Shown piece by piece: positions 1 to 5,390 of a stretch of DNA of 5,418 bases. Source of the DNA: Methanomicrobia archaeon (GTDB taxonomy: Archaea; Methanobacteriota_B; Thermococci; Methanofastidiosales; NM3); contig DSAJ01000058.1 of assembly GCA_011372835.1 (NCBI GenBank), forward strand, positions 1-5,418. The letters run 5' to 3'. Position 1 is the stretch's first letter, and the number at the start of each line of letters is the position of its first letter. Both the position numbers and the translations under genes were made by a program. The notes beneath the pieces were generated by a model. That model was given only the letters and a program-made list of their open reading frames with translations, was not told the origin of the DNA and made no database searches.

Positions 1-96
1 GTCTGAAAGCCTTGCATCACGCACTCCTAACCAAGCAAGACATTCCTCTACCTGTTGCACGGTTATGCGTGTTCTTCCTGATCCCGCTTCGCTCAC
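1..96 (-). CDS. Partial hypothetical protein, N-terminal 32 residues only
   Basis: This open frame starts at a GTG (94-96 on the complement) and runs off the left edge, so only 32 residues are visible. They begin SEAGSGRTRITVQQ and continue into a predicted amphipathic helix (VEECLAWLGVRD). The start is chosen because an AGGAG ribosome binding site (complement of 104-108) sits 7 nt upstream. A competing ATG at 98-100 is in another frame that stops after 27 codons. The gene begins 15 nt after the DUF167 stop, so the two are probably co-transcribed. I do not recognise the family, and 32 residues are too few to assign one. The good ribosome binding site and uninterrupted frame are the only support. 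Confidence 0.5.
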   Translation of the reverse strand, partial: MSEAGSGRTRITVQQVEECLAWLGVRDARLSD

Positions 97-103
97 GCAT
101 GAC

Positions 104-108
104 TCCTC
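104..108 (-). promoter_or_regulatory. Ribosome binding site of the partial left-edge gene
   Basis: AGGAG on the minus strand, 7 nt before the GTG at 94-96. It decides for the GTG start over the nearby out-of-frame ATG at 98-100, which would sit only 3 nt away. Confidence 0.5.
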
Positions 109-111
109 TTA

Positions 112-405
112 TCATGATTTTTGGAGATATGATGCAAGAAATGACGTGACCTCATCCGGTGATGCCTCGATGAGCACGGTCTTCTCACGGGAACGATGAC
201 CGCGAATTATACGTGAAGGCCCCACGCTCGAAAAAACTTCGACAACTTCCTCGTTTGCCTTCCCTTTCGCCGGCCTTGCACGCACCTTCACGCGAACGCG
301 TGAACGCCACGGATCCCATTCCATCGCCGTTTCCTTCGAGTTCGGTACCACCATCACGTCGATGAGCACACCGTCGCCGGTCTCTGAGATGGCCTTGGAA
401 TACAT
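112..405 (-). CDS. DUF167 / YggU-family protein
   Basis: A 97-residue protein of the small, widespread DUF167 (YggU) family, whose biochemical function is not established. The family signature is clear: an N-terminal beta strand with VVPNSK (residues 19-24), the strand VRVKVRARP, then the hallmark P-A-K-G-K-A-N-E (45-52), and later G-H-R-S-R-E-K (69-75). Length is typical of the family. The ATG at 403-405 is preferred because GGTGA (complement of 410-414) lies 4 nt upstream, the same layout as the aIF2-beta gene here. An in-frame TTG at 424-426 would add seven residues before the conserved part. It heads a leftward unit with the partial gene 15 nt downstream. A weak TATA-like TTACTTATC lies at about 428-436. 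A stronger leftward TATA at about 621-635 would instead give a leader near 195 nt containing the nested inverted repeat. Confidence 0.9.
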   Translation of the reverse strand: MYSKAISETGDGVLIDVMVVPNSKETAMEWDPWRSRVRVKVRARPAKGKANEEVVEVFSSVGPSRIIRGHRSREKTVLIEASPDEVTSFLASYLQKS

Positions 406-409
406 GGCA

Positions 410-414
410 TCACC
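410..414 (-). promoter_or_regulatory. Ribosome binding site deciding the DUF167 start
   Basis: GGTGA on the minus strand, separated by TGCC from the ATG at 403-405. It matches the GGTGA plus 4-nt spacer seen before aIF2-beta, and supports the ATG over the upstream TTG. Confidence 0.65.
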
Positions 415-515
415 TGAAAAAGGCAAAGATAAGTAATGTCGCCCGACACACTAACATCCAAGATTCATCGTTCGGGGAATCCTCTCTCCATCGGATAACT
501 CTCATGGCGGGCTGT

Positions 516-587
516 CCTGTACCGGGGTTGGCTGCCGTCTCATCGTTTGCGCAAAGCATGCTCAACGGAGGACCCATACGGTACAGG
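516..587. repeat. Nested inverted repeat in the intergenic region
   Basis: A perfect 9-bp inverted repeat, CCTGTACCG (516-524) and CGGTACAGG (579-587), encloses two further pairings in register. Read on the minus strand, GGGT (572-575) pairs with ACCC (525-528), directly stacked on the outer stem on one side with a 3-nt bulge on the other. CCGT (565-568) then pairs with ACGG (535-538). The apical part holds the 10-bp palindrome TTTGCGCAAA (546-555) and GCATGC (556-561). The 8-mer GGGCTGTC is also directly repeated at 509-516 and 586-593. The total is about 17 pairs over 72 nt between divergent genes. It could be a structured leader or small RNA on the leftward strand, or a protein-binding site. 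I recognise no known RNA family. Confidence 0.5.
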
Positions 588-620
588 GCTGTCATCCAGC
601 ATGCCAACGTCTTGCACAAG

Positions 621-635
621 ATATATAAATATATT
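621..635. promoter_or_regulatory. Near-symmetric TATA element, promoter of the HxGH gene
   Basis: The segment ATATATAAATATATT reads as a strong archaeal TATA box on both strands. Rightward, its centre lies about 27 nt before the ATG at 654, which would make that mRNA leaderless or nearly so. Leftward, transcription would start near 600, just outside the nested inverted repeat, and run toward the DUF167 gene. Rightward use is well supported by position; leftward use is inference. Confidence 0.7.
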
Positions 636-653
636 GCGCTCAACCCATGGAAC

Positions 654-2021
654 ATGCATAAAGTGGGAATGGGCGTCGATTTCGATCCGGTGCACAAGGG
701 ACACATACACCTCATTAAGGAGGGAAAGAAGGTAGGCGATGTCTTTGCCTACATCAACGAGGACTATACGGCGCACCATACGCCCCCATTTTTAACGTTC
801 GAGGCCAGGCGAGAGATCTGCGAGGTACTCGGGGTGGAGGCGATTCCCGTTCGCGGGCTCCATTACCGCCTTCCGCTCTCATACACCGTCCCCATACGAA
901 TAGACATGATGGCGCGTGATGGCATGACCGACATCGTCGACGCCGCCGCCTCGAAGATGTCGCATGATCGGATCATGGAGGTCTCACGATGGTTTGCCGA
1001 ACGGGGTATGCTTATGGGCATACCGCGATCATGGGAGGACAGGAACCTCATACGATGGGTGGCCGCCAACGAGCTTCATGCCATCACCCACAAGAAGCGT
1101 ATGGGATACCACATCACACCCACATACAAGATAGACAACGAGACCGTCTCCGGACGTTACATCCGGCGCGCCATCCTGGAGACAGGGCGGCTTACCGCCC
1201 CGGTCAGGCACCTGCTTCCCAAGGAATCCCAAGAGGTCATAGAACATGAGCTCAAGGAGGGTAACATCCCCCTGAAGCGCAACATGGACACGCTGCTCCA
1301 TGTGGTCAACACATTCTCGGTCTCAAAGCTTCTCAAGATCGCCAACATCAACGTGGCTGCCGCGGAGGAGATCGCAATGGGACGACCCTACGAGGACGAG
1401 GAGACGCTCCACTACCCCTTGAGACGTGCCGGTTACCAGCACGTGCTCACCAATCTTGCAATCTCCTGCCTCGAGAACAAGGTATCACGGAAAGAAGTAG
1501 CCCAGCTCATCGACAACTACACGAAAAAGAACGTCACTCCCAAGGACCAGCGTATTGATTCCATGACCGACAGAGCTTTTTTCGTGGCGCGCGCCTCGCA
1601 GACGGTCGACGCCGTTACGGCGGATGCCATCTATCGTTCGGGAATAGACCAGTTCTGGGACGGCAAGTTCGACGAGGTGGCATATCTCTCCGGTGCCGAC
1701 GAGGCAACGATCGGGAAGTTATACGCCATGCTTCCGTTCGAGGCGCCCCCATCCGAGCTTGTCGCCGGTGTCTCGCTCAAGCGCTACGAGACAAAGCACA
1801 TCAGCCAACGCACGGTATGTGACATCACATCGTATGGGGGAGAGCTCTACGCAGAGTTTCGTATCCCAAACAACGTCATAAAGGGGAAGATGCGCCTTCC
1901 GGCGAAGGAAGTGACGTTTGTGCGTTATTTGCTTGACTCGCAGCTCGTACCTGTCAATGCAACGCCCTTATGGAAGGACTGTGTCCTGCACGTGCGAATA
2001 ACCTACGGACTGACGACGTGA
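654..2021 (+). CDS. HxGH-motif nucleotidyltransferase-superfamily protein, substrate unknown
   Basis: A 455-residue soluble protein with an N-terminal nucleotidyltransferase (cytidylyltransferase-like) Rossmann domain. It has G7-V-D-F-D-P-V-H14-K-G-H17, the HxGH nucleotide-binding motif, and V-S-G-R-Y-I-R-R at 165-172, matching the second motif of this fold (SGTxxR or SSTxIR in NMNAT and ATP sulfurylase). Such enzymes transfer a nucleotidyl group from an NTP; the acceptor here cannot be read. The roughly 275 residues after the domain are helical, then beta-rich at the end, and I cannot assign them. Overall size and the two-part layout recall TmcAL (COG1323), the bacterial tRNA(Met) cytidine acetate ligase, but TmcAL's own conserved blocks are not evident. 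The ATG at 654 is chosen because the TATA element ends 18 nt before it and the HxGH strand begins five residues in. The open frame extends back to 504, but through the promoter. The 3' end overlaps NMD3 by 19 bp. Confidence 0.8.
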   Translation: MHKVGMGVDFDPVHKGHIHLIKEGKKVGDVFAYINEDYTAHHTPPFLTFEARREICEVLGVEAIPVRGLHYRLPLSYTVPIRIDMMARDGMTDIVDAAASKMSHDRIMEVSRWFAERGMLMGIPRSWEDRNLIRWVAANELHAITHKKRMGYHITPTYKIDNETVSGRYIRRAILETGRLTAPVRHLLPKESQEVIEHELKEGNIPLKRNMDTLLHVVNTFSVSKLLKIANINVAAAEEIAMGRPYEDEETLHYPLRRAGYQHVLTNLAISCLENKVSRKEVAQLIDNYTKKNVTPKDQRIDSMTDRAFFVARASQTVDAVTADAIYRSGIDQFWDGKFDEVAYLSGADEATIGKLYAMLPFEAPPSELVAGVSLKRYETKHISQRTVCDITSYGGELYAEFRIPNNVIKGKMRLPAKEVTFVRYLLDSQLVPVNATPLWKDCVLHVRITYGLTT

Positions 2022-3079
2022 CACCTGCCGTCCTTGATGAGAAAGAGCACCTGGTCGCCCTGGGTAAGCCCCGTGGGCACGCTGGCTGCTTCGAGCTCGT
2101 ACGTTTCATACGTGTCGAGAGCGAGCACTTCGGCACCGTCATTTAACGATGCTATGAGGCCCTTGCGCATGAACTCCGACTCAACTATCTCCAGCTGCCC
2201 TTCATTGGCCTCCTTCTCGACCTTCTTGAAGTCGATGGTGACCGCATCATCGAAGGATTCCAGTGAAAGCTTGTCCACAGCATTTGCCACCATCCATAGC
2301 GAACCCTTGTAGAACACGTACTGTCCAGGTTCGAACTTGGAGAGCCGATAGACGACCGTGGTGCGATGTCGCTCCTTGCCCTCCTGCCTGTCGAACCCCA
2401 CGAGCCGGTGCGATTCCCCTATCGAGCCGCCGTAGCGCGACAGCAGAGTTCGGGCAAGTTTCTTCGTGAACTTGAGCGATCCCATCTGGAAGTCGACACC
2501 CTCCTTTCGCGTCTGGACCTTGGCAATGAACGCCATCTCGTTCTTCTCGAGCTCGGCATCGGACAGCGACGAGACCTCGTCGATGAAATACTGCGCCTCA
2601 TCGGCCGTTAGGGGCCTGCCCTCCCTGCGCACCTGGAATATCGCCTCGTAGTAGCCACCATACTTCTTCGAGCACCGGGGACATACGGTGTACTTCGGCT
2701 CCACGACAAAGACATGGTCCTCGGTGATCGCAACATCGCTAAAGGGATCGTCACGGCCAAAGACCTCGCATTCGACGACAAAGGTTTCTTTTTCGGGGAT
2801 CACCTTGTAGCGAATCTGGAGCGGGTCGTAGGAGGGGGGGCCGAAATCCTCGACCGCGCGTATGCGCCGCTTCCCCGCCGCCTTGTCCAGGATCGTATCA
2901 ATGATATCCTCCATATATGAGAACTGGCGCCACACATCGTAGAGGTACGTGTCGCAATACTTGCATATGACGACGGGGTAGTGCGTCTCAAGCGTTATGA
3001 GCGAGTGCTCCTTCGCGTAGCACTCCCTACACAATCCATCGACAAGCGGCACTTCCTTTCCGCACTTGTAGCAAAACAT
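2003..3079 (-). CDS. Archaeal NMD3 family protein (large ribosomal subunit factor)
   Basis: A 358-residue homologue of NMD3. In eukaryotes NMD3 is the adaptor that binds the 60S subunit for nuclear export; in archaea it is presumed to act in late 50S maturation or as an anti-association factor. N-terminal zinc-binding cysteines are visible: C3-x2-C6, C17-x2-C20, C39-x2-C42, and the later C133-P-R-C136 followed by K-Y-G-G-Y-Y-E-A-I-F-Q-V-R (139-151), the family hallmark. The C-terminal half, from about residue 240, contains beta-rich segments (GQYVFYKGSLWMVA, then GDQVLFLIKDG) consistent with the eIF5A-like/OB part of the family. The ATG at 3077-3079 is used because C3 is the first zinc ligand and the DUF424 stop lies 2 nt upstream. 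An upstream extension to 3349 would lie inside DUF424. GGTGGT about 9 nt before the start is a weak ribosome binding site. It is the last gene of the operon, and its end overlaps the convergent HxGH gene. Confidence 0.93.
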   Translation of the reverse strand: MFCYKCGKEVPLVDGLCRECYAKEHSLITLETHYPVVICKYCDTYLYDVWRQFSYMEDIIDTILDKAAGKRRIRAVEDFGPPSYDPLQIRYKVIPEKETFVVECEVFGRDDPFSDVAITEDHVFVVEPKYTVCPRCSKKYGGYYEAIFQVRREGRPLTADEAQYFIDEVSSLSDAELEKNEMAFIAKVQTRKEGVDFQMGSLKFTKKLARTLLSRYGGSIGESHRLVGFDRQEGKERHRTTVVYRLSKFEPGQYVFYKGSLWMVANAVDKLSLESFDDAVTIDFKKVEKEANEGQLEIVESEFMRKGLIASLNDGAEVLALDTYETYELEAASVPTGLTQGDQVLFLIKDGRCHVVSP

Positions 3080-3081
3080 CG

Positions 3082-3378
3082 CTAGACGACCACCATCTGT
3101 GCATGCACGGTCCCGCCAATGGTGAGCACATGCTCCCGATCGATATATCCTGCTGATATGGCGCGTTCCACGACGTTCGTTCCGACAAGATTGAGTATGG
3201 ATACTGCGGCAAAAAAGCGTTCGCACTCCTCTATCGGTATGAGCTTTCCCTTGTAGAAAGAGGGAGAGGGGGTGATATGGAGTTCCCCTTCTCGAAATTC
3301 CTTGCCGAGCACGTCCGTATCGCACATGGCAACGAGCACGTCGTTGCATGCCTTATGGACCTTCACATAAACCTTCAT
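3082..3378 (-). CDS. DUF424 family protein (COG2412)
   Basis: A 98-residue conserved archaeal protein of the DUF424 family, function unknown. Family features are clear: N-terminal strand MKVYVKVHK, V-A-M-C-D at 16-20 followed by L-G-K (24-26), the F-Y-K-G block (41-44), S-I-L-N-L-V-G (60-66), A-I-S-A-G-Y-I-D (73-80) and H-A-Q near the end (92-94). The ATG at 3376-3378 is chosen because the family starts at this strand and GGTG (3381-3384, complement) lies just before it. A start at 3417 would overlap aIF2-beta. It sits 7 nt after aIF2-beta and 2 nt before NMD3, so it is translated from the same message. That context points to a role in translation or ribosome assembly, which is inference only. 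Confidence 0.9.
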   Translation of the reverse strand: MKVYVKVHKACNDVLVAMCDTDVLGKEFREGELHITPSPSFYKGKLIPIEECERFFAAVSILNLVGTNVVERAISAGYIDREHVLTIGGTVHAQMVVV

Positions 3379-3385
3379 CACACCA

Positions 3386-3799
3386 CTAGTAGTTCCTGAG
3401 AGGATGCTTTGCGCCACATGCCTCGCAGCGCAGGAAGTAGATCCTCCCTTCCTTCACGATCGTCGTGTCAGGTTTCTTGCATTCCATGCAGAAGACGAAG
3501 TTATCAGCGTACTTTTGAAGTTTGTCCTGTATGAACGACTGGGTGAACTTACCCTGGAAGACGGCTTGTGAGCCCTCGATGTTGCCCGATGTCGCCATCT
3601 CGCCCAAGAGGAACTTCATGATGTGATTCTCATCCCTGCGCAAGGTATTGACGATCTCTCTGAAGTTCTTGATTATCGTCTTATTCCCCACGACAAACGC
3701 CTTAATCTTTGGCATCTCAAATCTGCTTCCCTCGAAGAGGTTCTGGGGGAGCGAGTCCCGTGCGTCATCGAGGAGTTTCTCGTAATCATATCCCGACAT
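3386..3799 (-). CDS. Translation initiation factor aIF2, beta subunit
   Basis: A 137-residue beta subunit of archaeal initiation factor 2, the GTPase heterotrimer that carries initiator Met-tRNA to the small ribosomal subunit. The family layout is complete: N-terminal helix Y-D-Y-E-K-L-L (4-10) that contacts the gamma subunit, core alpha-beta domain with F-E-M-P-K (27-31), T-I-I-K-N-F (41-46) and H-I-M-K-F-L-L-G-E (59-67), and a C-terminal zinc ribbon with C104-x2-C107 and C125-x2-C128. Length is normal for archaea, which lack the long eukaryotic N-terminal extension. The start has GGTGA 4 nt upstream and TATA-like elements at 3831-3850. It is the first gene of a tight operon with DUF424 and NMD3. 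Confidence 0.97.
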   Translation of the reverse strand: MSGYDYEKLLDDARDSLPQNLFEGSRFEMPKIKAFVVGNKTIIKNFREIVNTLRRDENHIMKFLLGEMATSGNIEGSQAVFQGKFTQSFIQDKLQKYADNFVFCMECKKPDTTIVKEGRIYFLRCEACGAKHPLRNY

Positions 3800-3803
3800 G
3801 TTC

Positions 3804-3808
3804 TCACC
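3804..3808 (-). promoter_or_regulatory. Ribosome binding site of aIF2-beta
   Basis: GGTGA on the minus strand with spacer GAAC before the ATG at 3797-3799, a strong match to the archaeal anti-Shine-Dalgarno. It indicates a leadered message, in contrast to the probably leaderless HxGH gene. Confidence 0.75.
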
Positions 3809-3830
3809 TTGTAGTCACTTGATGGCCGAC

Positions 3831-3850
3831 TATTTAAAAATCTTTATATC
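3831..3850 (-). promoter_or_regulatory. Promoter region of the aIF2-beta / DUF424 / NMD3 operon
   Basis: On the minus strand two overlapping TATA-like elements occur, GATATAAAGA (3841-3850) and TTTTTAAATA (3831-3840). The farther one would start transcription near 3818, giving a leader of about 20 nt that includes the GGTGA. The nearer one would start it near 3809, at the edge of that site. The farther element fits better. Confidence 0.6.
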
Positions 3851-3904
3851 AAATATCCATGACCGCAACCCCGTAAAAGGAATTGATTCACGCTTCCTCA
3901 AGAA

Positions 3905-3914
3905 TATTTATATT
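3905..3914 (+). promoter_or_regulatory. TATA box of the DUF1284 gene
   Basis: TATTTATATT upstream of the DUF1284 gene. A start site about 25 nt downstream falls near 3934, leaving a leader of about 27 nt before the ATG at 3961. It would alternatively give a leaderless message from the in-frame ATG at 3934. A second AT-rich patch, CTTTATATC at 3842-3850, is shared with the divergent operon promoter. Confidence 0.55.
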
Positions 3915-3960
3915 GTTTGGTCTTGAGGTAGAAATGCCGATTCTCAGGGAATGGTGCCCC

Positions 3961-4368
3961 ATGGAAACGATCAATCTGCGACCACACCACCTATTGTGCA
4001 TCTGTACGTTCTACGGACTGGGATACAGCCATCACTTCGTAGAGGCTTTCAAGGAGATCAAGAAAAAGATCGACGATGACAACGTGCGCATACGCCTCAT
4101 CTGCGGAGAGGACGACATTTGCACGCACTGCCCGCACCGTGAAACGTGCCCCAAGCTCATCTTCACGAAATTGCTCGATGCGAAGGTGTTACGAGCAACA
4201 GGACTCATGTGCGAACGGACCTATTCAACGACAGAGATCTACTCGATCATAGACGAGGTCGTAACGTCCTCCGTACTCGAGCTGATATGCAAGGACTGCG
4301 CGTTCTACAACTACTGCAAATCAGTGTATGAGCAGCGCAGGGAGGAGTTGGGAGCAAAAGAGGAATGA
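3961..4368 (+). CDS. DUF1284 family protein, probable Fe-S cluster binding
   Basis: A 135-residue cysteine-rich protein of the DUF1284 family, predicted to bind iron-sulfur clusters but without an assigned reaction. The N-terminal signature I-N-L-R-P-H-H-L-L-C (4-13) with a following G-L-G-Y-S (19-23) is characteristic. Ten cysteines are present: C13, C15, C48, C54, C57, C63, C84, C110, C113 and C119. Two triplets share the spacing C-x2-C-x5-C (54-57-63 and 110-113-119), which could supply two clusters, with C48 and C84 as candidate extra ligands. The ATG at 3961 has GGTG 4 nt upstream and puts the signature at the start as usual. An ATG at 3934 would add nine residues, and the open frame reaches back to 3883. 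No membrane segment or signal peptide is seen. Its own TATA box suggests independent transcription. Confidence 0.88.
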   Translation: METINLRPHHLLCICTFYGLGYSHHFVEAFKEIKKKIDDDNVRIRLICGEDDICTHCPHRETCPKLIFTKLLDAKVLRATGLMCERTYSTTEIYSIIDEVVTSSVLELICKDCAFYNYCKSVYEQRREELGAKEE

Positions 4369-4389
4369 AGCGGGGTTCATACGCAAATG

Positions 4390-4394
4390 TTTTT
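4390..4394 (+). terminator. Possible T-tract terminator after the DUF1284 gene
   Basis: A run of five T residues begins 22 nt after the DUF1284 stop. Archaeal RNA polymerase can terminate at short T tracts without a hairpin. It is short, and the surrounding GTTTTTATG could equally be a weak TATA element, so support is low. Confidence 0.25.
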
Positions 4395-4448
4395 ATGGTG
4401 GGACCAGGATGCATATACCCTCATACCTGCCTCCGGACCATCCCATCA

Positions 4449-4458
4449 TTTATATAAT
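4449..4458 (+). promoter_or_regulatory. TATA box of the GAF-like/PAS gene
   Basis: TTTATATAAT is close to the archaeal consensus. The predicted start site near 4478-4482 gives a leader of roughly 50 nt to the ATG at 4532. It lies inside the upstream extension of the open frame, arguing that the extension is not translated. Confidence 0.65.
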
Positions 4459-4531
4459 CCATGGATGTAATGAGGTAGCAAGCGGGACGTTATGCCCGTG
4501 GGAGCACAGTACCCATAGAATGTGGTCGAAC

Positions 4532-5302
4532 ATGTCAGGAAATACGGATGAGACCAACGATATCACGAAAAAACTGAGAGAGAGGGTAAAGGAGCTCAAT
4601 ACACTCTATAAGATATCAAAGGTCATGACCAAAAAGAACATCCCCTTCGAGCAACAACTCAGCAAGATAGCAGAGATCATTCCCCCCGGATGGCAGTATT
4701 CCGAGATATGCTGCTCCAGGATCACCATAGGGCCCACATCAGTGACATCTCCCCGATTCAGGGAGGGAAAATGGAGCCAGAAGGAGGAGATCACCTACCA
4801 GGGCGAACCGGTAGGGTGTGTCGAGGTTCACTATCTTGCCAAACGTCCAGAGGCTGACGACGGGCCTTTCCTCCTCGAGGAGCGAAACCTCCTTATAGAG
4901 ATAGCAAACAGGCTATCGGAGTTCTATAATCTAAAACAGAGCGAGTGGCTCATGCAGGAGCAAAAGCGCTACACAGACCTTTTCAACAACGCGGTCGAAC
5001 CGATCATGATCTGTCATGTTTCCGTCGATGCGCTTCCGGACCGTTTCTTGTTCCTCAATGATGCGTTTTGCAATCTCCTCCAGTACGTGAGAGAGGGGCT
5101 CGAGGGGATCACCCCCGCATCGCTCATGCCTCAAGAGGACAGGGACATGCTCTCTAAGAGCATCAAGGATGCGACCGTGAAAGGGTATGCAGCTCATCCG
5201 ATTAAGCTCACGACCAAGGACGGAACGGTCCTCACGCTTGATGCGCAAACGCATATACTAGAAATCAGCGGTGAGACGTACTGCATCACCATGTTCAGAT
5301 GA
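4532..5302 (+). CDS. GAF-like plus PAS domain sensor protein without an output domain
   Basis: A 256-residue cytoplasmic protein with two sensory modules. Residues 10-135 match the GAF-like domain common in methanogen sensor proteins: a coiled helix with K-E-L-N-T-L-Y-K-I-S-K (20-30), I-I-P-P-G-W-Q-Y (49-56), W81-S-Q with the strand after it, G-C-V-E-V-H-Y-L (95-102), and P-F-L-L-E-E-R (112-118). A second helix (138-148) leads to a PAS domain (about 146-256) with Y-T-D-L-F-N-N-A (147-154), F-L-N-D-A-F-C (in the middle), and a final strand ending at the stop. There is no histidine kinase, receiver, GGDEF or DNA-binding domain, so it must signal through a partner, if at all. The ATG at 4532 is chosen because of the TATA box at 4449 and a weak GGT 5 nt upstream; 4520 is possible. 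The frame extends back to 4328, overlapping DUF1284, but that part is not domain-like. Confidence 0.82.
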   Translation: MSGNTDETNDITKKLRERVKELNTLYKISKVMTKKNIPFEQQLSKIAEIIPPGWQYSEICCSRITIGPTSVTSPRFREGKWSQKEEITYQGEPVGCVEVHYLAKRPEADDGPFLLEERNLLIEIANRLSEFYNLKQSEWLMQEQKRYTDLFNNAVEPIMICHVSVDALPDRFLFLNDAFCNLLQYVREGLEGITPASLMPQEDRDMLSKSIKDATVKGYAAHPIKLTTKDGTVLTLDAQTHILEISGETYCITMFR

Positions 5303-5312
5303 GAAACGAAGC

Positions 5313-5390
5313 TGGTGGGACCGTCGCGATTTGAACGCGAGACTTGAGGCCCCGAACCCCAAAGGATGGGCCAAGCTACCCCACGGTCCC
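5313..5390 (-). tRNA. tRNA-Pro (anticodon CGG), CCA encoded
   Basis: The complement folds into a complete cloverleaf. The acceptor stem is GGGACCG/CGGTCCC with discriminator A and an encoded 3' CCA (5313-5315). The D loop contains AGCTTGG. The anticodon stem is TGGGG/CCTCA with loop TTCGGGG, so positions 34-36 read CGG for proline codon CCG. The T arm is TCGCG/CGCGA around TTCAAAT. The body is 75 nt and there is no intron. The gene converges on the GAF-like/PAS gene, with 10 nt between that stop codon and the CCA. Its promoter is not identifiable in the 28 nt left before the window edge. Confidence 0.97.

Noticed and set aside
500..600. C/D-box guide RNA on the minus strand (two GATGA-like boxes near 595 and 542)
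   Set aside because: No matching CTGA D boxes at proper spacing, and the region instead forms a long stem, unlike C/D RNAs.
504..653. N-terminal extension of the HxGH protein back to the ATG at 504
   Set aside because: It would translate through the TATA element at 621-635 and the inverted repeat. The 50 extra residues precede a complete domain start, and the ATG at 654 fits the promoter.
954..965. K-M-S-H at residues 101-104 of the HxGH protein, resembling the KMSKS motif of class I aminoacyl-tRNA synthetases
   Set aside because: The position is too early in the fold, and SGRYIR at 166-171 already fills the second-motif role; it is probably chance.
2366..2611. Plus-strand open frames within the NMD3 gene
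   Set aside because: These are antisense shadows of a well-supported gene; no promoter, ribosome binding site or recognisable domain.
3080..3349. Upstream extension of the NMD3 frame
   Set aside because: It lies wholly within DUF424 in another frame; the first zinc cysteines follow immediately after the ATG at 3077-3079.
4328..4531. Upstream extension of the GAF-like/PAS frame, overlapping DUF1284
   Set aside because: It contains the TATA box at 4449-4458, a possible T-tract terminator, and no domain-like sequence.
4931..5254. Minus-strand 107-codon frame opposite the PAS domain
   Set aside because: It lies antisense to a recognised domain, shows no family match, and has no convincing start signals.
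5303..5315. Terminator between the GAF-like/PAS gene and the tRNA
   Set aside because: No T tract of four or more and no hairpin on either strand in this short gap.
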